A DNA stretch of 64,000 nucleotides, taken from contig JARLHR010000140.1 in the NCBI GenBank assembly GCA_031292145.1, positions 33,076 to 97,075 of the forward strand, given 5' to 3'. The notes beneath the pieces are model-generated. The model did no database searches. It was given only the letters and a program-made list of their open reading frames with translations, and had not been told where the DNA came from. The position numbers and the translations under genes are program-made. Below, piece after piece: positions 10,240 through 18,035 of this stretch. The stretch's first letter is position 1; each line of letters begins with the position of its first letter. This DNA is from Clostridium sp. GTDB lineage: Bacteria; Bacillota; Clostridia; Clostridiales; Clostridiaceae.

Positions 10240-10825
10240 AAAATCAGAATTTACTACTTCAGCAGTAAAAAGAAATCAATATCCTTTAGACAACAGAGCT
10301 GAAATTGCATTTGTTGGCAGGTCAAATGTTGGGAAAAGTTCAATAATAAATGCTTTGACAAATAGGAAAAAATTAGCTAAGGTAAGTCAAACACCAGGGA
10401 AGACAAGACTAATTAACTTTTTTATTATAAATGATGATTTTTATTTAGTTGATTTGCCAGGGTATGGATATGCAAAAGTATCAAAAGCAGAAAAAGATAG
10501 CTGGGGAATAACTATTGAAACGTATTTAACAAGCCGGGAGCAGTTAAAGAGAGTTGTTTTACTGGTAGATTCAAGGCATAAACCAACAGGTGATGATATA
10601 TTAATGTATGAATGGATTAAGCATTTTGGATATGATGTTATAATTGTTGCAACAAAAAGTGATAAGCTTACTAGAAATGAATTGAAAAAGAATGAAAAAT
10701 TAATAAGGGAAACGCTGAAATTGAATATTGGTGATAAGTTATATTTCTTTTCATCTTTAAACAAAGATGGCAGGGATGAATTAATTGATAATCTTTTTCT
10801 TGAATTTGCAACAGATTTAAATTAG
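10229..10825 (+). CDS. ysxC: YsxC/EngB family ribosome-biogenesis GTPase
   Basis: A 198-residue TRAFAC GTPase needed for late 50S subunit assembly. G1 is [10 protein letters not shown]3 is DLPGYGYA, and G4 is TKSD. The start ATG 10229 lies inside the end of lon, with GGAGAGGA upstream; a TTG at 10214 in the same frame is less likely. lon-ysxC coupling is widespread in Firmicutes. It ends the operon, because a strong terminator follows at 10891-10932. Confidence 0.95.
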   Translation: MRIKKSEFTTSAVKRNQYPLDNRAEIAFVGRSNVGKSSIINALTNRKKLAKVSQTPGKTRLINFFIINDDFYLVDLPGYGYAKVSKAEKDSWGITIETYLTSREQLKRVVLLVDSRHKPTGDDILMYEWIKHFGYDVIIVATKSDKLTRNELKKNEKLIRETLKLNIGDKLYFFSSLNKDGRDELIDNLFLEFATDLN

Positions 10826-10890
10826 TAGAAATATAATTTAATAGAATTAGTAATAATCACTTTATATTTGAAATAAGGGACCTCGAAGGA

Positions 10891-10932
10891 AAAAAAGTTC
10901 ACTACAAAATTATTTTTGTAGTGAACTTTTTT
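10891..10932 (+). terminator. Strong terminator after ysxC
   Basis: A perfect 19-bp stem (AAAAAAGTTCACTACAAAA, 10891-10909, with its complement at 10914-10932) and a TTAT loop, ending in T6. It is symmetrical and could act both ways. The remainder of 10826-11098 shows no gene. Confidence 0.92.
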
Positions 10933-11098
10933 GGTTATCAAGGCATATTAAAAAATAACAAGTTAAAATGTGATGCATCCTAGGTTTATTATTTTATTTC
11001 ATATGATTAAAAACTATATAAAAAACAGTGTCAAAAATATTAGTATGGAATAATATATAGTATAAAAAAGAAAAAAATATTTCCAAGGAGGAATAAAT

Positions 11099-11557
11099 AT
11101 GGAGATGAATGATATCCTAAATGGTTTAAATTCATGTAGTGATGATGATTGTTGTGAATCAATTCCTAACAATTGTGGTTGCGGACCAAGCTTTGGAGGA
11201 CCAGGATTTGGAGGCTTTCCAGGTGGAATAGGTTGCAATAATGTTGGACAAGGATTTGGCAACCCATGTGGTTGTGGATTTGGTAGCTGGATTTGGATTT
11301 TATTAATATTATTTTATTGTGGTTGTGGAAAAGGCTCTAGAAGAATGGGGAATGAATGTTGCTGTGAGAAGAAACGTGAATGTTGCTGTGGAAGCGGAAA
11401 CTATGGCGGTGGATTTTTAAGTAGCTGTTCACCATACTTGTTTGTATTAGTAATATTATTCCTTTGCAATAATAACTTTAATGGCTGTGGAGTTGGCTCA
11501 GGAATAAATGGGTGTGGCGTTGGTCAAGTAATAAATCCTTGCATTGCTAGTTGCTAG
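11099..11557 (+). CDS. Cys/Gly-rich protein, possibly surface or spore associated
   Basis: A 152-residue protein with low-complexity Gly/Cys/Pro sequence (GGPGFGGFPGG, repeated CGCG and ECCCE), more than 20 Cys, and two hydrophobic patches (IWILLILFY around residue 65 and YLFVLVILFLC around 121). No signal peptide. Composition resembles the Cys-rich clostridial proteins that automatic pipelines label chorion-class or coat-like, but I see no defining domain. ATG 11099 follows CAAGGAGGA. The next gene, 30 bp downstream, encodes a related but shorter Cys-rich protein, so the pair is probably one transcript. Confidence 0.75.
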   Translation: MEMNDILNGLNSCSDDDCCESIPNNCGCGPSFGGPGFGGFPGGIGCNNVGQGFGNPCGCGFGSWIWILLILFYCGCGKGSRRMGNECCCEKKRECCCGSGNYGGGFLSSCSPYLFVLVILFLCNNNFNGCGVGSGINGCGVGQVINPCIASC

Positions 11558-11587
11558 AATTCTTAATTTTAGAAAGGAGAGATAAAT

Positions 11588-11818
11588 ATGTCTAGAAGGA
11601 AATGTTGCTGCAAAAAGGAACATGAGGAATGCTGTTGTCAACCTGCTAACTCTGGATTTTTAGGAGGCGGTTGTACACCAATCATATTCTTATTAATAGC
11701 ATGTGGTTCAGGCTTATTGAATTGCAATAAATCATATTTAATTATTTTACTATTCTTATTATGCGGTGGATGTAATTTCTTGGGTGGAAATTGCGAAGGA
11801 TCTGGATCTTGCTGCTAA
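11588..11818 (+). CDS. Short Cys-rich protein paired with the upstream gene
   Basis: A 76-residue protein beginning MSRRKCCCKK. It has a CCC-containing head, a hydrophobic middle (PIIFLLIACG and YLIILLFLLCGG) and a Cys-rich tail ending GSCC. Layout and spacing echo the C-terminal half of the upstream protein (CCC, GG, SP/TP, hydrophobic strand, then CN), suggesting duplication. It has a good SD (GAAAGGAGAG). The function is unknown. A hairpin follows (11829-11849) but is followed by A rather than T. Confidence 0.7.
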   Translation: MSRRKCCCKKEHEECCCQPANSGFLGGGCTPIIFLLIACGSGLLNCNKSYLIILLFLLCGGCNFLGGNCEGSGSCC

Positions 11819-11932
11819 GATAGTGGATAGAGGGCTTTATAAGCCCTCTAAAAAAATGTCCAAAAACATAAACATTTTTATAATGATATACATATATTAA
11901 AAAGAGGCAATTATAGTTGAAAGGATTTAAAA

Positions 11933-12481
11933 ATGGCTAAGCACAAACATAGAGAGCAAAATCCAATAAGAAATGATACAAATACGAATGCCAGTACCAA
12001 TACCAATGCTAGAAATAATATACCTTTTGGAATAGACCCAATGCAATTGATGGGACTATTAGGTGGTAATTTTGATATGAATAATATGGGCAATATGTTA
12101 GCTTCAATGAATACAAATGGATTTGATTTAGGAAATTTGAACTCAATAGCTCAAATGATGGGACTTAATTTGGATAATAACCTTTTTCAAGGTAATGTGA
12201 ATAATCAAAATACTGATACTAATAAAAACTATTATCCTAATGTCAATAATCAGAATGTAAAAAAATATACTAATAGCACTAGTTCAAAAACTAATGAAAG
12301 TTCAAATGTAGATAGAAATAGCAAAAAGAATGAGAGTACTGGTAGTAGCAAATATACAAAAGATAATGACGCAAATTTAGAGTTTTTAGTCGCTTTAAGA
12401 AATCATATCCATCCAGATAGGATAAAGCTTATGGATAAAATTATTGAAGCTTACAAGAGCGGTGAATTTAATGATGATTAA
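11933..12481 (+). CDS. Asn-rich hypothetical protein
   Basis: A 182-residue protein. Residues about 15-30 contain Thr-Asn repeats, about 35-85 are Met/Gly/Asn/Leu-rich (MQLMGLLGG), and a polar Asn/Ser linker follows. A short C-terminal helix-rich segment (FLVALRNHIHPDRIKLMDKI) looks like the only folded part and resembles the end of other clostridial spore-related small proteins, but I cannot name the family. It has no signal peptide. ATG 11933 has GAAAGGA upstream. It lies downstream of the two Cys-rich genes in the same direction. Confidence 0.65.
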   Translation: MAKHKHREQNPIRNDTNTNASTNTNARNNIPFGIDPMQLMGLLGGNFDMNNMGNMLASMNTNGFDLGNLNSIAQMMGLNLDNNLFQGNVNNQNTDTNKNYYPNVNNQNVKKYTNSTSSKTNESSNVDRNSKKNESTGSSKYTKDNDANLEFLVALRNHIHPDRIKLMDKIIEAYKSGEFNDD

Positions 12482-12492
12482 AAATTAAGTTT

Positions 12493-12721
12493 AAGCACAA
12501 TCAAAAAAATAATAGACCAGTATGCTTGCCTATTTTGCACCATACTACGCCAGTAATTTAAGCTAATAGGTCCACTATGAGCATAAATTGCTTCCGTGTC
12601 TGGTATAAAGTGAAACTTTTCAGGTAGAATTTTACATTCTAGCTGAATTTAGTTGAACTTATCTAGTATCAGACAAAATATGCCTCGCATCTTTGAGCTA
12701 TTATTTTTTTTATGTGCCTTA
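12493..12721. repeat. Family B nested-palindrome element, copy B1 (diverged)
   Basis: It begins TTAAGCACAATCAA and ends TTTTTTATGTGCCTTA, the family B termini, directly after the stop of the Asn-rich gene. Internally it keeps GCCTATTTTGCAC, CTAATAGG and CACTATGAG-like core blocks but is longer and more diverged than B3 or B4. The outer stem plus T-run could also act as the terminator of the preceding gene. Confidence 0.6.
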
Positions 12722-12813
12722 TTGAAAAATGTATATAAAATAAAAACATGTCAATAATACAAATGTAATAGAAATACATTCTATTATAAGCTTAATGAAT
12801 TGTTGAGTTTAAC

Positions 12814-12979
12814 TTGATTCAAGTAAAATTGAATCAAAGTGAATGAGTCATGATGAATTGTTATAACTTATTCTAATTTAGAAAGAATAAGTTGATGGTA
12901 AGTCGTGTTATTATTAATTTCATTAAGAGTATCCCCTCATCCCCCTTAGGCCGCATAATGCGGCCTTATATTATTTTAA
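12814..12979. repeat. Cluster of three hairpins ending in a GC-rich terminator
   Basis: The first is TTGATTCAA (12814-12822) with TTGAATCAA (12829-12837). The second is AACTTATTC (12865-12873) with GAATAAGTT (12884-12892). The third is AGGCCGCAT with ATGCGGCCT (12948-12966), followed by a T/A-rich tail. The last is an unusually GC-rich stem for this genome and probably a terminator. No ORF covers the region. Confidence 0.55.
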
Positions 12980-13059
12980 GCTATCAAAATTTCCGCTTGA
13001 TTTATAGTTGGAAATATATACTTATAATTCGCCATGCTTAAGTGTGTATCAATGCAAAG

Positions 13060-13244
13060 AACTTAGATAAATATGTGTGAAATAGGCATTTGAAAATGAG
13101 CTGTTGAAGGTTCTTAATAGGTGATTGTTCCACTTTAGCTTGTCACATTGAATAATGGGAGCATGCTAAAGTGGGTGCAACCACCTATTAAGAACCTTCC
13201 AGCGCAATTTTCATAGTCCTATGGAACACATATTTATCTAAGTT
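13060..13244. repeat. Family A long-hairpin element, copy A2
   Basis: 185 bp. The outer arms AACTTAGATAAATATGTGT (13060-13078) and 13226-13244 are perfectly complementary although they differ in sequence from A1. It shares GGCATTTGAAAATGAGCTG, GTTCCACTTTAGCTTG, GTGCAAC, TTTTCATAGTCCTATGGAA and the flank TTCGGTTGA with A1. It sits between two convergent genes. Confidence 0.85.
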
Positions 13245-13293
13245 CGGTTGACGACTACATAAGTCAAGAATACATGCTATATATCTATATGTC

Positions 13294-14223
13294 TTATTTA
13301 ACCTTTTGTATAGAATTAATTTTATACGTAGAGCCAGTTTTCTCTAAATCAATTATTAGTATAAATTCAGTTTTATTACTTAGAGTACCCTTAAGATTAC
13401 TTTTCTCAAAAGATAATCTCCATCTAATTGCATATGGTTCTCCTGATTGAGTCCATTTATAGTCGTAGAAGAAGCCATTTTGAAATGAATAAGAATAATT
13501 GTCTTTATCTAAGCTCCAAAGTAAAGATAAATTTTCTTTGTCAATAGCGGAAGTAAAAATATCTGGAAGATTATCAAGAATATATGGAAGTTCAACTATG
13601 TTAATAAAGTTTGTTACTGAATCTAATGAAGGAACGCTAGAATTCTCTTTGCTAGTATCTAAAGTATAATCATTTATAAGCATAAAACTATTTAATGAAG
13701 AAAGTCCTTCAGATGATGATAATGAGTAACATTGAGGAGTTTTTGAATTTTTACAATCTAGTATACCAAAAATATTATTATTACTTGAGTAAACTAAAGC
13801 AAAATTTTTTTTATTCCAATGAAACACATAGCATGCGCTTTTATTGTTTTTAGAACCTTGAAGAATAATTTCAGGTATATTATCTCTAGAAATATCGTGA
13901 AGATAAATTTTAGGCTCCCAATGAGTGTTAGTATTAAAAAGTGTCTTATCTTTAATTTGATTTGAAAGTGAAAAACTATCGTTAGAACAAGTAATATTTA
14001 AATCAATTTTATTTTCAGCGTTTGATAATTGCAAGGAATCCTTCTGTCCATCACCAGTTAAGTCAATTGGTGGTGTTTGAGAAATATTTACTGGAGATAT
14101 AGTTTGTATTGATTTATATTTAATAGAAGTAAAGTAAATAATAACTGCACTTAATGTAATTGCTACTATTAAATACAATAATAAATTTATTAAAAGTTTT
14201 TTCTTAATTATTAAGATTTTCAT
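13294..14223 (-). CDS. Membrane-anchored hypothetical protein
   Basis: A 309-residue protein. A basic N-terminus (IIKKK) and one membrane segment (about 10-32) precede an extracytoplasmic domain. Residues about 53-60 read DLTGDGQKDSL, resembling the Asp/Gly calcium-binding loops of FG-GAP/VCBS-type repeats, and a second related stretch (HDISRDNIPEIIL) lies near residue 110. The C-terminal part is beta-rich, possibly a lipid- or polysaccharide-associated fold. Start ATG 14223 with GAGGTGA. It is downstream of perR in the same direction but separated by a terminator. Confidence 0.65.
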   Translation of the reverse strand: MKILIIKKKLLINLLLYLIVAITLSAVIIYFTSIKYKSIQTISPVNISQTPPIDLTGDGQKDSLQLSNAENKIDLNITCSNDSFSLSNQIKDKTLFNTNTHWEPKIYLHDISRDNIPEIILQGSKNNKSACYVFHWNKKNFALVYSSNNNIFGILDCKNSKTPQCYSLSSSEGLSSLNSFMLINDYTLDTSKENSSVPSLDSVTNFINIVELPYILDNLPDIFTSAIDKENLSLLWSLDKDNYSYSFQNGFFYDYKWTQSGEPYAIRWRLSFEKSNLKGTLSNKTEFILIIDLEKTGSTYKINSIQKVK

Positions 14224-14288
14224 TATGTATCACCTCAGTAAATTATATGTTAATATAGAGATACATATTAATCATAATGAAATGATTA

Positions 14289-14333
14289 AATAAAAAAAGA
14301 CTATAACAATAAATAAAAATTCACTGTTATAGT
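14289..14333 (-). terminator. Terminator of perR
   Basis: On the minus strand ACTATAACA pairs with TGTTATAGT (14325-14333 and 14300-14308), followed by CTTTTTTTATTT. Confidence 0.75.
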
Positions 14334-14345
14334 TTAAATTAAGAT

Positions 14346-14753
14346 TTATTGACAATTGGTACAATAACCATAAAAATAAATCTTATTAGTAATAATTTGA
14401 TAATCAGTATGCTCTTCAGCCAAAGAATTAAGATTATCTAAAGATAAATCTTTAAAATCATCAACTCTGCCACAGCCTAAACATTGTAAATGAGGATGAG
14501 GGGCTGAGTTTCCATCATATCTAAAATTTCCTTCTCCAACGTTTATTTCTTGTATTAATTCAACATCAACTAGTGTTTTTAAAGCTTTATATACCGTGGC
14601 TAAACTCATAGTTGGGTATTGAATATGAATATCTGTATAAATAACATCAGCTGAAGGGTGAGAAGTCGTATTTAGCAAATAATTATATACTGCAAGTCTT
14701 TGAGGAGTTAATTTTAGCTTTTTTTCCCTGAAAATTGAAGCTATTTGTTCCAT
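14346..14753 (-). CDS. perR: PerR-type peroxide-sensing Fur-family repressor
   Basis: A 135-residue protein with an N-terminal winged helix and a C-terminal dimerisation domain. Aligned by eye to B. subtilis PerR, all five regulatory metal ligands are present at a constant offset: His32, Asp80, His86, His88 and Asp99. The Asp at 80 (FRYD), rather than Glu, favours PerR over Fur. The structural zinc site is Cys91, Cys94, Cys131 and Cys134. PerR senses H2O2 by metal-catalysed His oxidation and represses oxidative-stress genes, which matters for oxygen tolerance in an anaerobe. ATG 14753 has a GAGGTG SD. It is probably autoregulated through the repeats at 14833-14909. Confidence 0.9.
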   Translation of the reverse strand: MEQIASIFREKKLKLTPQRLAVYNYLLNTTSHPSADVIYTDIHIQYPTMSLATVYKALKTLVDVELIQEINVGEGNFRYDGNSAPHPHLQCLGCGRVDDFKDLSLDNLNSLAEEHTDYQIITNKIYFYGYCTNCQ

Positions 14754-14832
14754 ATTTTACACCTCACTTTCAAATATTTTATTATAGATTATAACATAAA
14801 TACAGAGATATAGTCAATTCAATTGATTAAAA

Positions 14833-14909
14833 TTATTCAATGATAATAGTTATTAATTATTATTTTATTAAATGATAAAAATTATTAATTAATTTTTATT
14901 AAATGATAA
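14833..14909. promoter_or_regulatory. Three phased Per/Fur-box-like repeats upstream of perR
   Basis: TTATTCAATGATAA (14833-14846) and two copies of TTATTAAATGATAA (14865-14878 and 14896-14909) are spaced 32 and 31 bp apart, close to three helical turns each. The AT-rich half-sites resemble Per boxes (TTATAAT-N-ATTATAA type). They lie 80-156 bp before perR, so an operator array for PerR is plausible but inferred. The rest of 14754-15153 shows no gene. Confidence 0.55.
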
Positions 14910-15153
14910 TATATATTAAAAATTAATTAAATTTTATAATTAACATATAAAAAAATTAAAATAATATTGTATGACTAGGAAAAGTCTGTTAAACTTAAAT
15001 AAGAAAATGCTAATTGATTTACATTTTTTAAGGTATAATATTATATTAATTTTACAATTCCACAATGAGGATACTAATTTTTATTACAGACTTTTGATTA
15101 TATAGCCTATGATAAAAATACAATATTTTAATTTAATAAGGAGGCGTATTTTT

Positions 15154-15471
15154 GTGGGAAAATATAAAGTTGGAGATGAATTAATAATAGTTAATGATCC
15201 CAATAAAGATAATGCAAAATTAAAGGAATTAACAACTTTAACTGTTGATGGAGATTTTGCTCAAATATCTTGGGGAATTAAAATTCTACAAGTAGAATAT
15301 GATAAGCCAAATGTAACTTTGACTTATAAAAATGCTAAAGGTGAAAAAAATAAAGTTTTTTCAGTATGCAAAGACATAGAAAACTTTGATAAAGAAAAAG
15401 TTTTAGAAAAAGCTTTACTTAGAGCTTTTCAAAATGAAATTATAAATATTTCAGCTGATAAAAACAAATAG
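15154..15471 (+). CDS. Small hypothetical protein
   Basis: A 105-residue protein from GTG 15154, which follows TAAGGAGGCG (15138-15147). The frame is open from an ATG at 15109, but that start would place the SD inside the gene. The sequence starts GKYKVGDELIIVND, a small beta-barrel-like opening, and ends in a lysine-rich helix. No signal peptide or known motif. It probably acts in the cytoplasm. Family not recognised. Confidence 0.6.
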   Translation: MGKYKVGDELIIVNDPNKDNAKLKELTTLTVDGDFAQISWGIKILQVEYDKPNVTLTYKNAKGEKNKVFSVCKDIENFDKEKVLEKALLRAFQNEIINISADKNK

Positions 15472-15624
15472 TGAATTTATTACAAGGGAGTAACTTTAAT
15501 TTAAGGTTACTCCTTTGTTATTATTTAAATGTTATTCCATCAATTGGGAAAATGTTTACTTTTTATTTTAATTGTAATATAATGGAGTTATAAAATTGGA
15601 ATTGAGAGAAAAGGATGAGGTATT

Positions 15625-15852
15625 ATGAGCAGATGTCCATTTTGGTCAACTAAAAGAGAAAAGATTGAATGTTATAATGAATGTCCTATACTAGGAACTG
15701 GATCATTGCAAGGTGAAGGTAATGAAAAGTGTGTTTTTCATGAATGCAGTGAAGAAAGTGACATAAGTTTTAGAGATAGTATAAAAGATGAATATAGTTT
15801 TCTTAATTTATTAATATATGACGAAGAAAAAAGTTTAAATATTAGTTATTAG
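15625..15852 (+). CDS. Small Cys-containing hypothetical protein
   Basis: A 75-residue protein starting MSRCPFWSTKREKIEC. Six Cys and two His-type ligands within the first 45 residues (C4, C16, C20, C36, C41 and a His between) suggest a small metal-binding fold, and the rest is acidic. I have the impression that similar short proteins recur in clostridia, but I cannot assign a function. ATG 15625 follows GATGAGG. The gene is followed by a strong terminator. Confidence 0.6.
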   Translation: MSRCPFWSTKREKIECYNECPILGTGSLQGEGNEKCVFHECSEESDISFRDSIKDEYSFLNLLIYDEEKSLNISY

Positions 15853-15878
15853 ATAATTAAAAAAGAAATCAAAATTAA

Positions 15879-15923
15879 AATAATAGACCTAATACGCAAG
15901 TATACGGGTCTATTATTTTTTTA
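15879..15923. terminator. Bidirectional terminator between convergent genes
   Basis: AATAATAGACC (15879-15889) pairs with GGTCTATTATT (15907-15917), followed by T6. It serves the small Cys protein (+) and pncB (-). The stem sequence is the same as the outer stem of some family B elements. Confidence 0.85.
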
Positions 15924-15978
15924 TTGTGATTTAATACTTTGATTAAAAATAAAAACTAACAATTTTATAGATATCGTC

Positions 15979-17463
15979 TTAATCCTGTGTTTCATATGAA
16001 GTTGTGTATTTATGCAATAAAGAATGCTTTAAAGACCATAAATTCTGTGATAAATCAACATAATAAGTGTGAGGATTTTCAAATCTGAGCACTTCAGGCC
16101 ATAGTTTTTCAGATTCAAGTTTAGAAAATTCTTTTATTTCTAAAACAGAAGGCGATTCATATATACATTTCCCACTATTAAATATTTGAACTTGAAGATC
16201 ATTAGTATAATAATTTTTGATTTTTTTTCTCTTCCAAGTATGAATAGGATCAAATAATACCAAAGGTTCATTTTCAGTGATAACTTCATCTCTTAATGTA
16301 ATTAAGTCAGCTAATGCCTTGTGAGAAGTCTTATCAAAAATTCTTATTATTTTCTTAAAACCTGGGTTAGTTATTTTTTCATTATTTTCGCTTATTTTTA
16401 TTTTTGGAATTATTTCACCGTTATTTTCTAAGGCAACTAGTTTGTAAACACCGCCAAAAACAGGTTCTGATTTTGCTGTTATAAGTCTTTCACCAACTCC
16501 AAATGAATTTATGCATGCACCTTGATCTAGTACATCTTTTATTATATGTTCATCTAGAGAATTTGAAATAACTATATTACAATCCTCATACCCAGCAGCA
16601 TCTAACATTTTTCTGCATTTAGTTGTTAAATAAGTAATATCACCAGAATCGATTCTAACACCACGAGGACGTTTGCCAAGAGGCTTTAAAACTTCGTCGA
16701 ATACTTTTATTGCATTTGGTATACCTGATTTTATAACATTATAAGTATCAATAAGTAAGACACAATCATCAGGATAAATTTCTGACCAAGCTTTAAAAGC
16801 ATCATATTCAGTATCGTATAACTGAACCCAACTATGAGCCATGGTACCTACAGCAGGAATGTTAAACATTCTATCTGACATAGTACAAGCAGTTGAACTA
16901 CATCCTCCAATAATAGCAGCTCTAGCACCATAAATGGCTCCATCATATCCTTGTGCTCTTCGTGAACCAAATTCCATTACAGGACGACCATCGGCAGCTC
17001 TACAAATTCTATTAGCCTTTGTAGCAATTAAAGTTTGATGATTTATAGTTAAAAGAATCATTGTTTCAAGAAATTGCGCTTGAATTACAGGTCCACGAAC
17101 AGTTACAAGAGGTTCGTTAGGAAATACAGGGTTTCCTTCTGGAACAGCCCAAACATCACAGCTAAATTCAAAATCTCTTAAATATTCAAGGAATTCTTCA
17201 GAAAAAGTATTTTTATCTCTTAGATAAGTAATATCATCATCAGTAAATTTTAAATTTCTTAGATAATCTATTAATTGATCGACACCAGCCATTATGCAAT
17301 ATCCGCCACCGTCGGGAACTCTTCTGAAAAACATGTCAAAATAAGCTATTCTATCTTTAAGTCCTTTAGCAAAATAACCATTTCCCATAGTTAATTCATA
17401 AAAATCAACTAACATTGTTAAATTTCTTTCATCTCTTACATTGAATTTAGATTTATTATCCAT
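15979..17463 (-). CDS. pncB: Nicotinate phosphoribosyltransferase
   Basis: A 494-residue NAPRTase that converts nicotinate and PRPP to nicotinate mononucleotide for NAD salvage. Recognisable blocks are the N-terminal LVDFYELTMGNGYF, the FGSRRAQGYDGA segment, the PRPP/phosphate-binding VRIDSGDITYL, and NSFGVGERL near residue 330. The length and the C-terminal extension fit the longer bacterial type. ATG 17463 has an AAAGGAGA SD. It appears monocistronic, with a family A element (A3) in the divergent region upstream. Confidence 0.95.
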   Translation of the reverse strand: MDNKSKFNVRDERNLTMLVDFYELTMGNGYFAKGLKDRIAYFDMFFRRVPDGGGYCIMAGVDQLIDYLRNLKFTDDDITYLRDKNTFSEEFLEYLRDFEFSCDVWAVPEGNPVFPNEPLVTVRGPVIQAQFLETMILLTINHQTLIATKANRICRAADGRPVMEFGSRRAQGYDGAIYGARAAIIGGCSSTACTMSDRMFNIPAVGTMAHSWVQLYDTEYDAFKAWSEIYPDDCVLLIDTYNVIKSGIPNAIKVFDEVLKPLGKRPRGVRIDSGDITYLTTKCRKMLDAAGYEDCNIVISNSLDEHIIKDVLDQGACINSFGVGERLITAKSEPVFGGVYKLVALENNGEIIPKIKISENNEKITNPGFKKIIRIFDKTSHKALADLITLRDEVITENEPLVLFDPIHTWKRKKIKNYYTNDLQVQIFNSGKCIYESPSVLEIKEFSKLESEKLWPEVLRFENPHTYYVDLSQNLWSLKHSLLHKYTTSYETQD

Positions 17464-17620
17464 AATAGTCTCCTTTAAAAAAATCCATTAAATAATTTCA
17501 GCTTAATAATTTTTATACAAAATAATTATAAATTAGATATATAAACCTATTGTACATCTATAATACTTTGATTACAATATAGTTGCTATAAACTTATGGT
17601 TATGCAAGACATTACCTAAA

Positions 17621-17798
17621 TCAAATACATTTTTATTCCACAGGACTATGAAAATATCGCTGGAAGGTCTAAATGTTAGGTTGTACTCATTTCTGCTTGT
17701 TCCAACTATTCAGTTGGACAAGTAGAAAATGGAACAACCTACCATTAAGACCTTCGGCAGCTCATTTTCAAATGCCTGTTTCATAAAAATGTATTTGA
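17621..17798. repeat. Family A long-hairpin element, copy A3 (inverted)
   Basis: 178 bp in the opposite orientation to A1, A2 and A4. Outer arms TCAAATACATTTTTAT (17621-17636) and 17783-17798 are perfect complements with a sequence unlike the other copies. Read on the minus strand it keeps GGCATTTGAAAATGAGCTG, GTTGTTCC and CAGCGATATTTTCATAGTCC. It lies between divergent genes (pncB and the helicase), so it is not merely a terminator for a neighbour. No gene was found elsewhere in 17464-18035. Confidence 0.82.
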
Positions 17799-18035
17799 TT
17801 TCTGGTGTGGATATGTACTTAAAGTTTAGTAAATGTGTATGAATGTTCCAGCAATAAATTGCAAATGAAGATATATTTGGTTTAAATATGGGTTTGCGTA
17901 AAATAACGCATATTTTTTAATATTTTAAATCAATCTGAAATTTATATATAATTATGGATAGAATTTGAAATATATAGTTTTGAATTCTAAGGATGAACAT
18001 ACGCAAAATGAAAAGAAGAAAGAAGGATTTTAATA

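Noticed and set aside
11829-11856. AGAGGGCTT/AAGCCCTCT hairpin as a terminator
   Set aside because: It is followed by a run of A on the plus strand, and the minus-strand T-run precedes rather than follows the stem, so it does not fit an intrinsic terminator either way.
14820-14960. Replication-origin iterons for the ATGATAA repeats
   Set aside because: Only three copies, placed directly ahead of perR, with no replication gene; a regulator site is the simpler reading.
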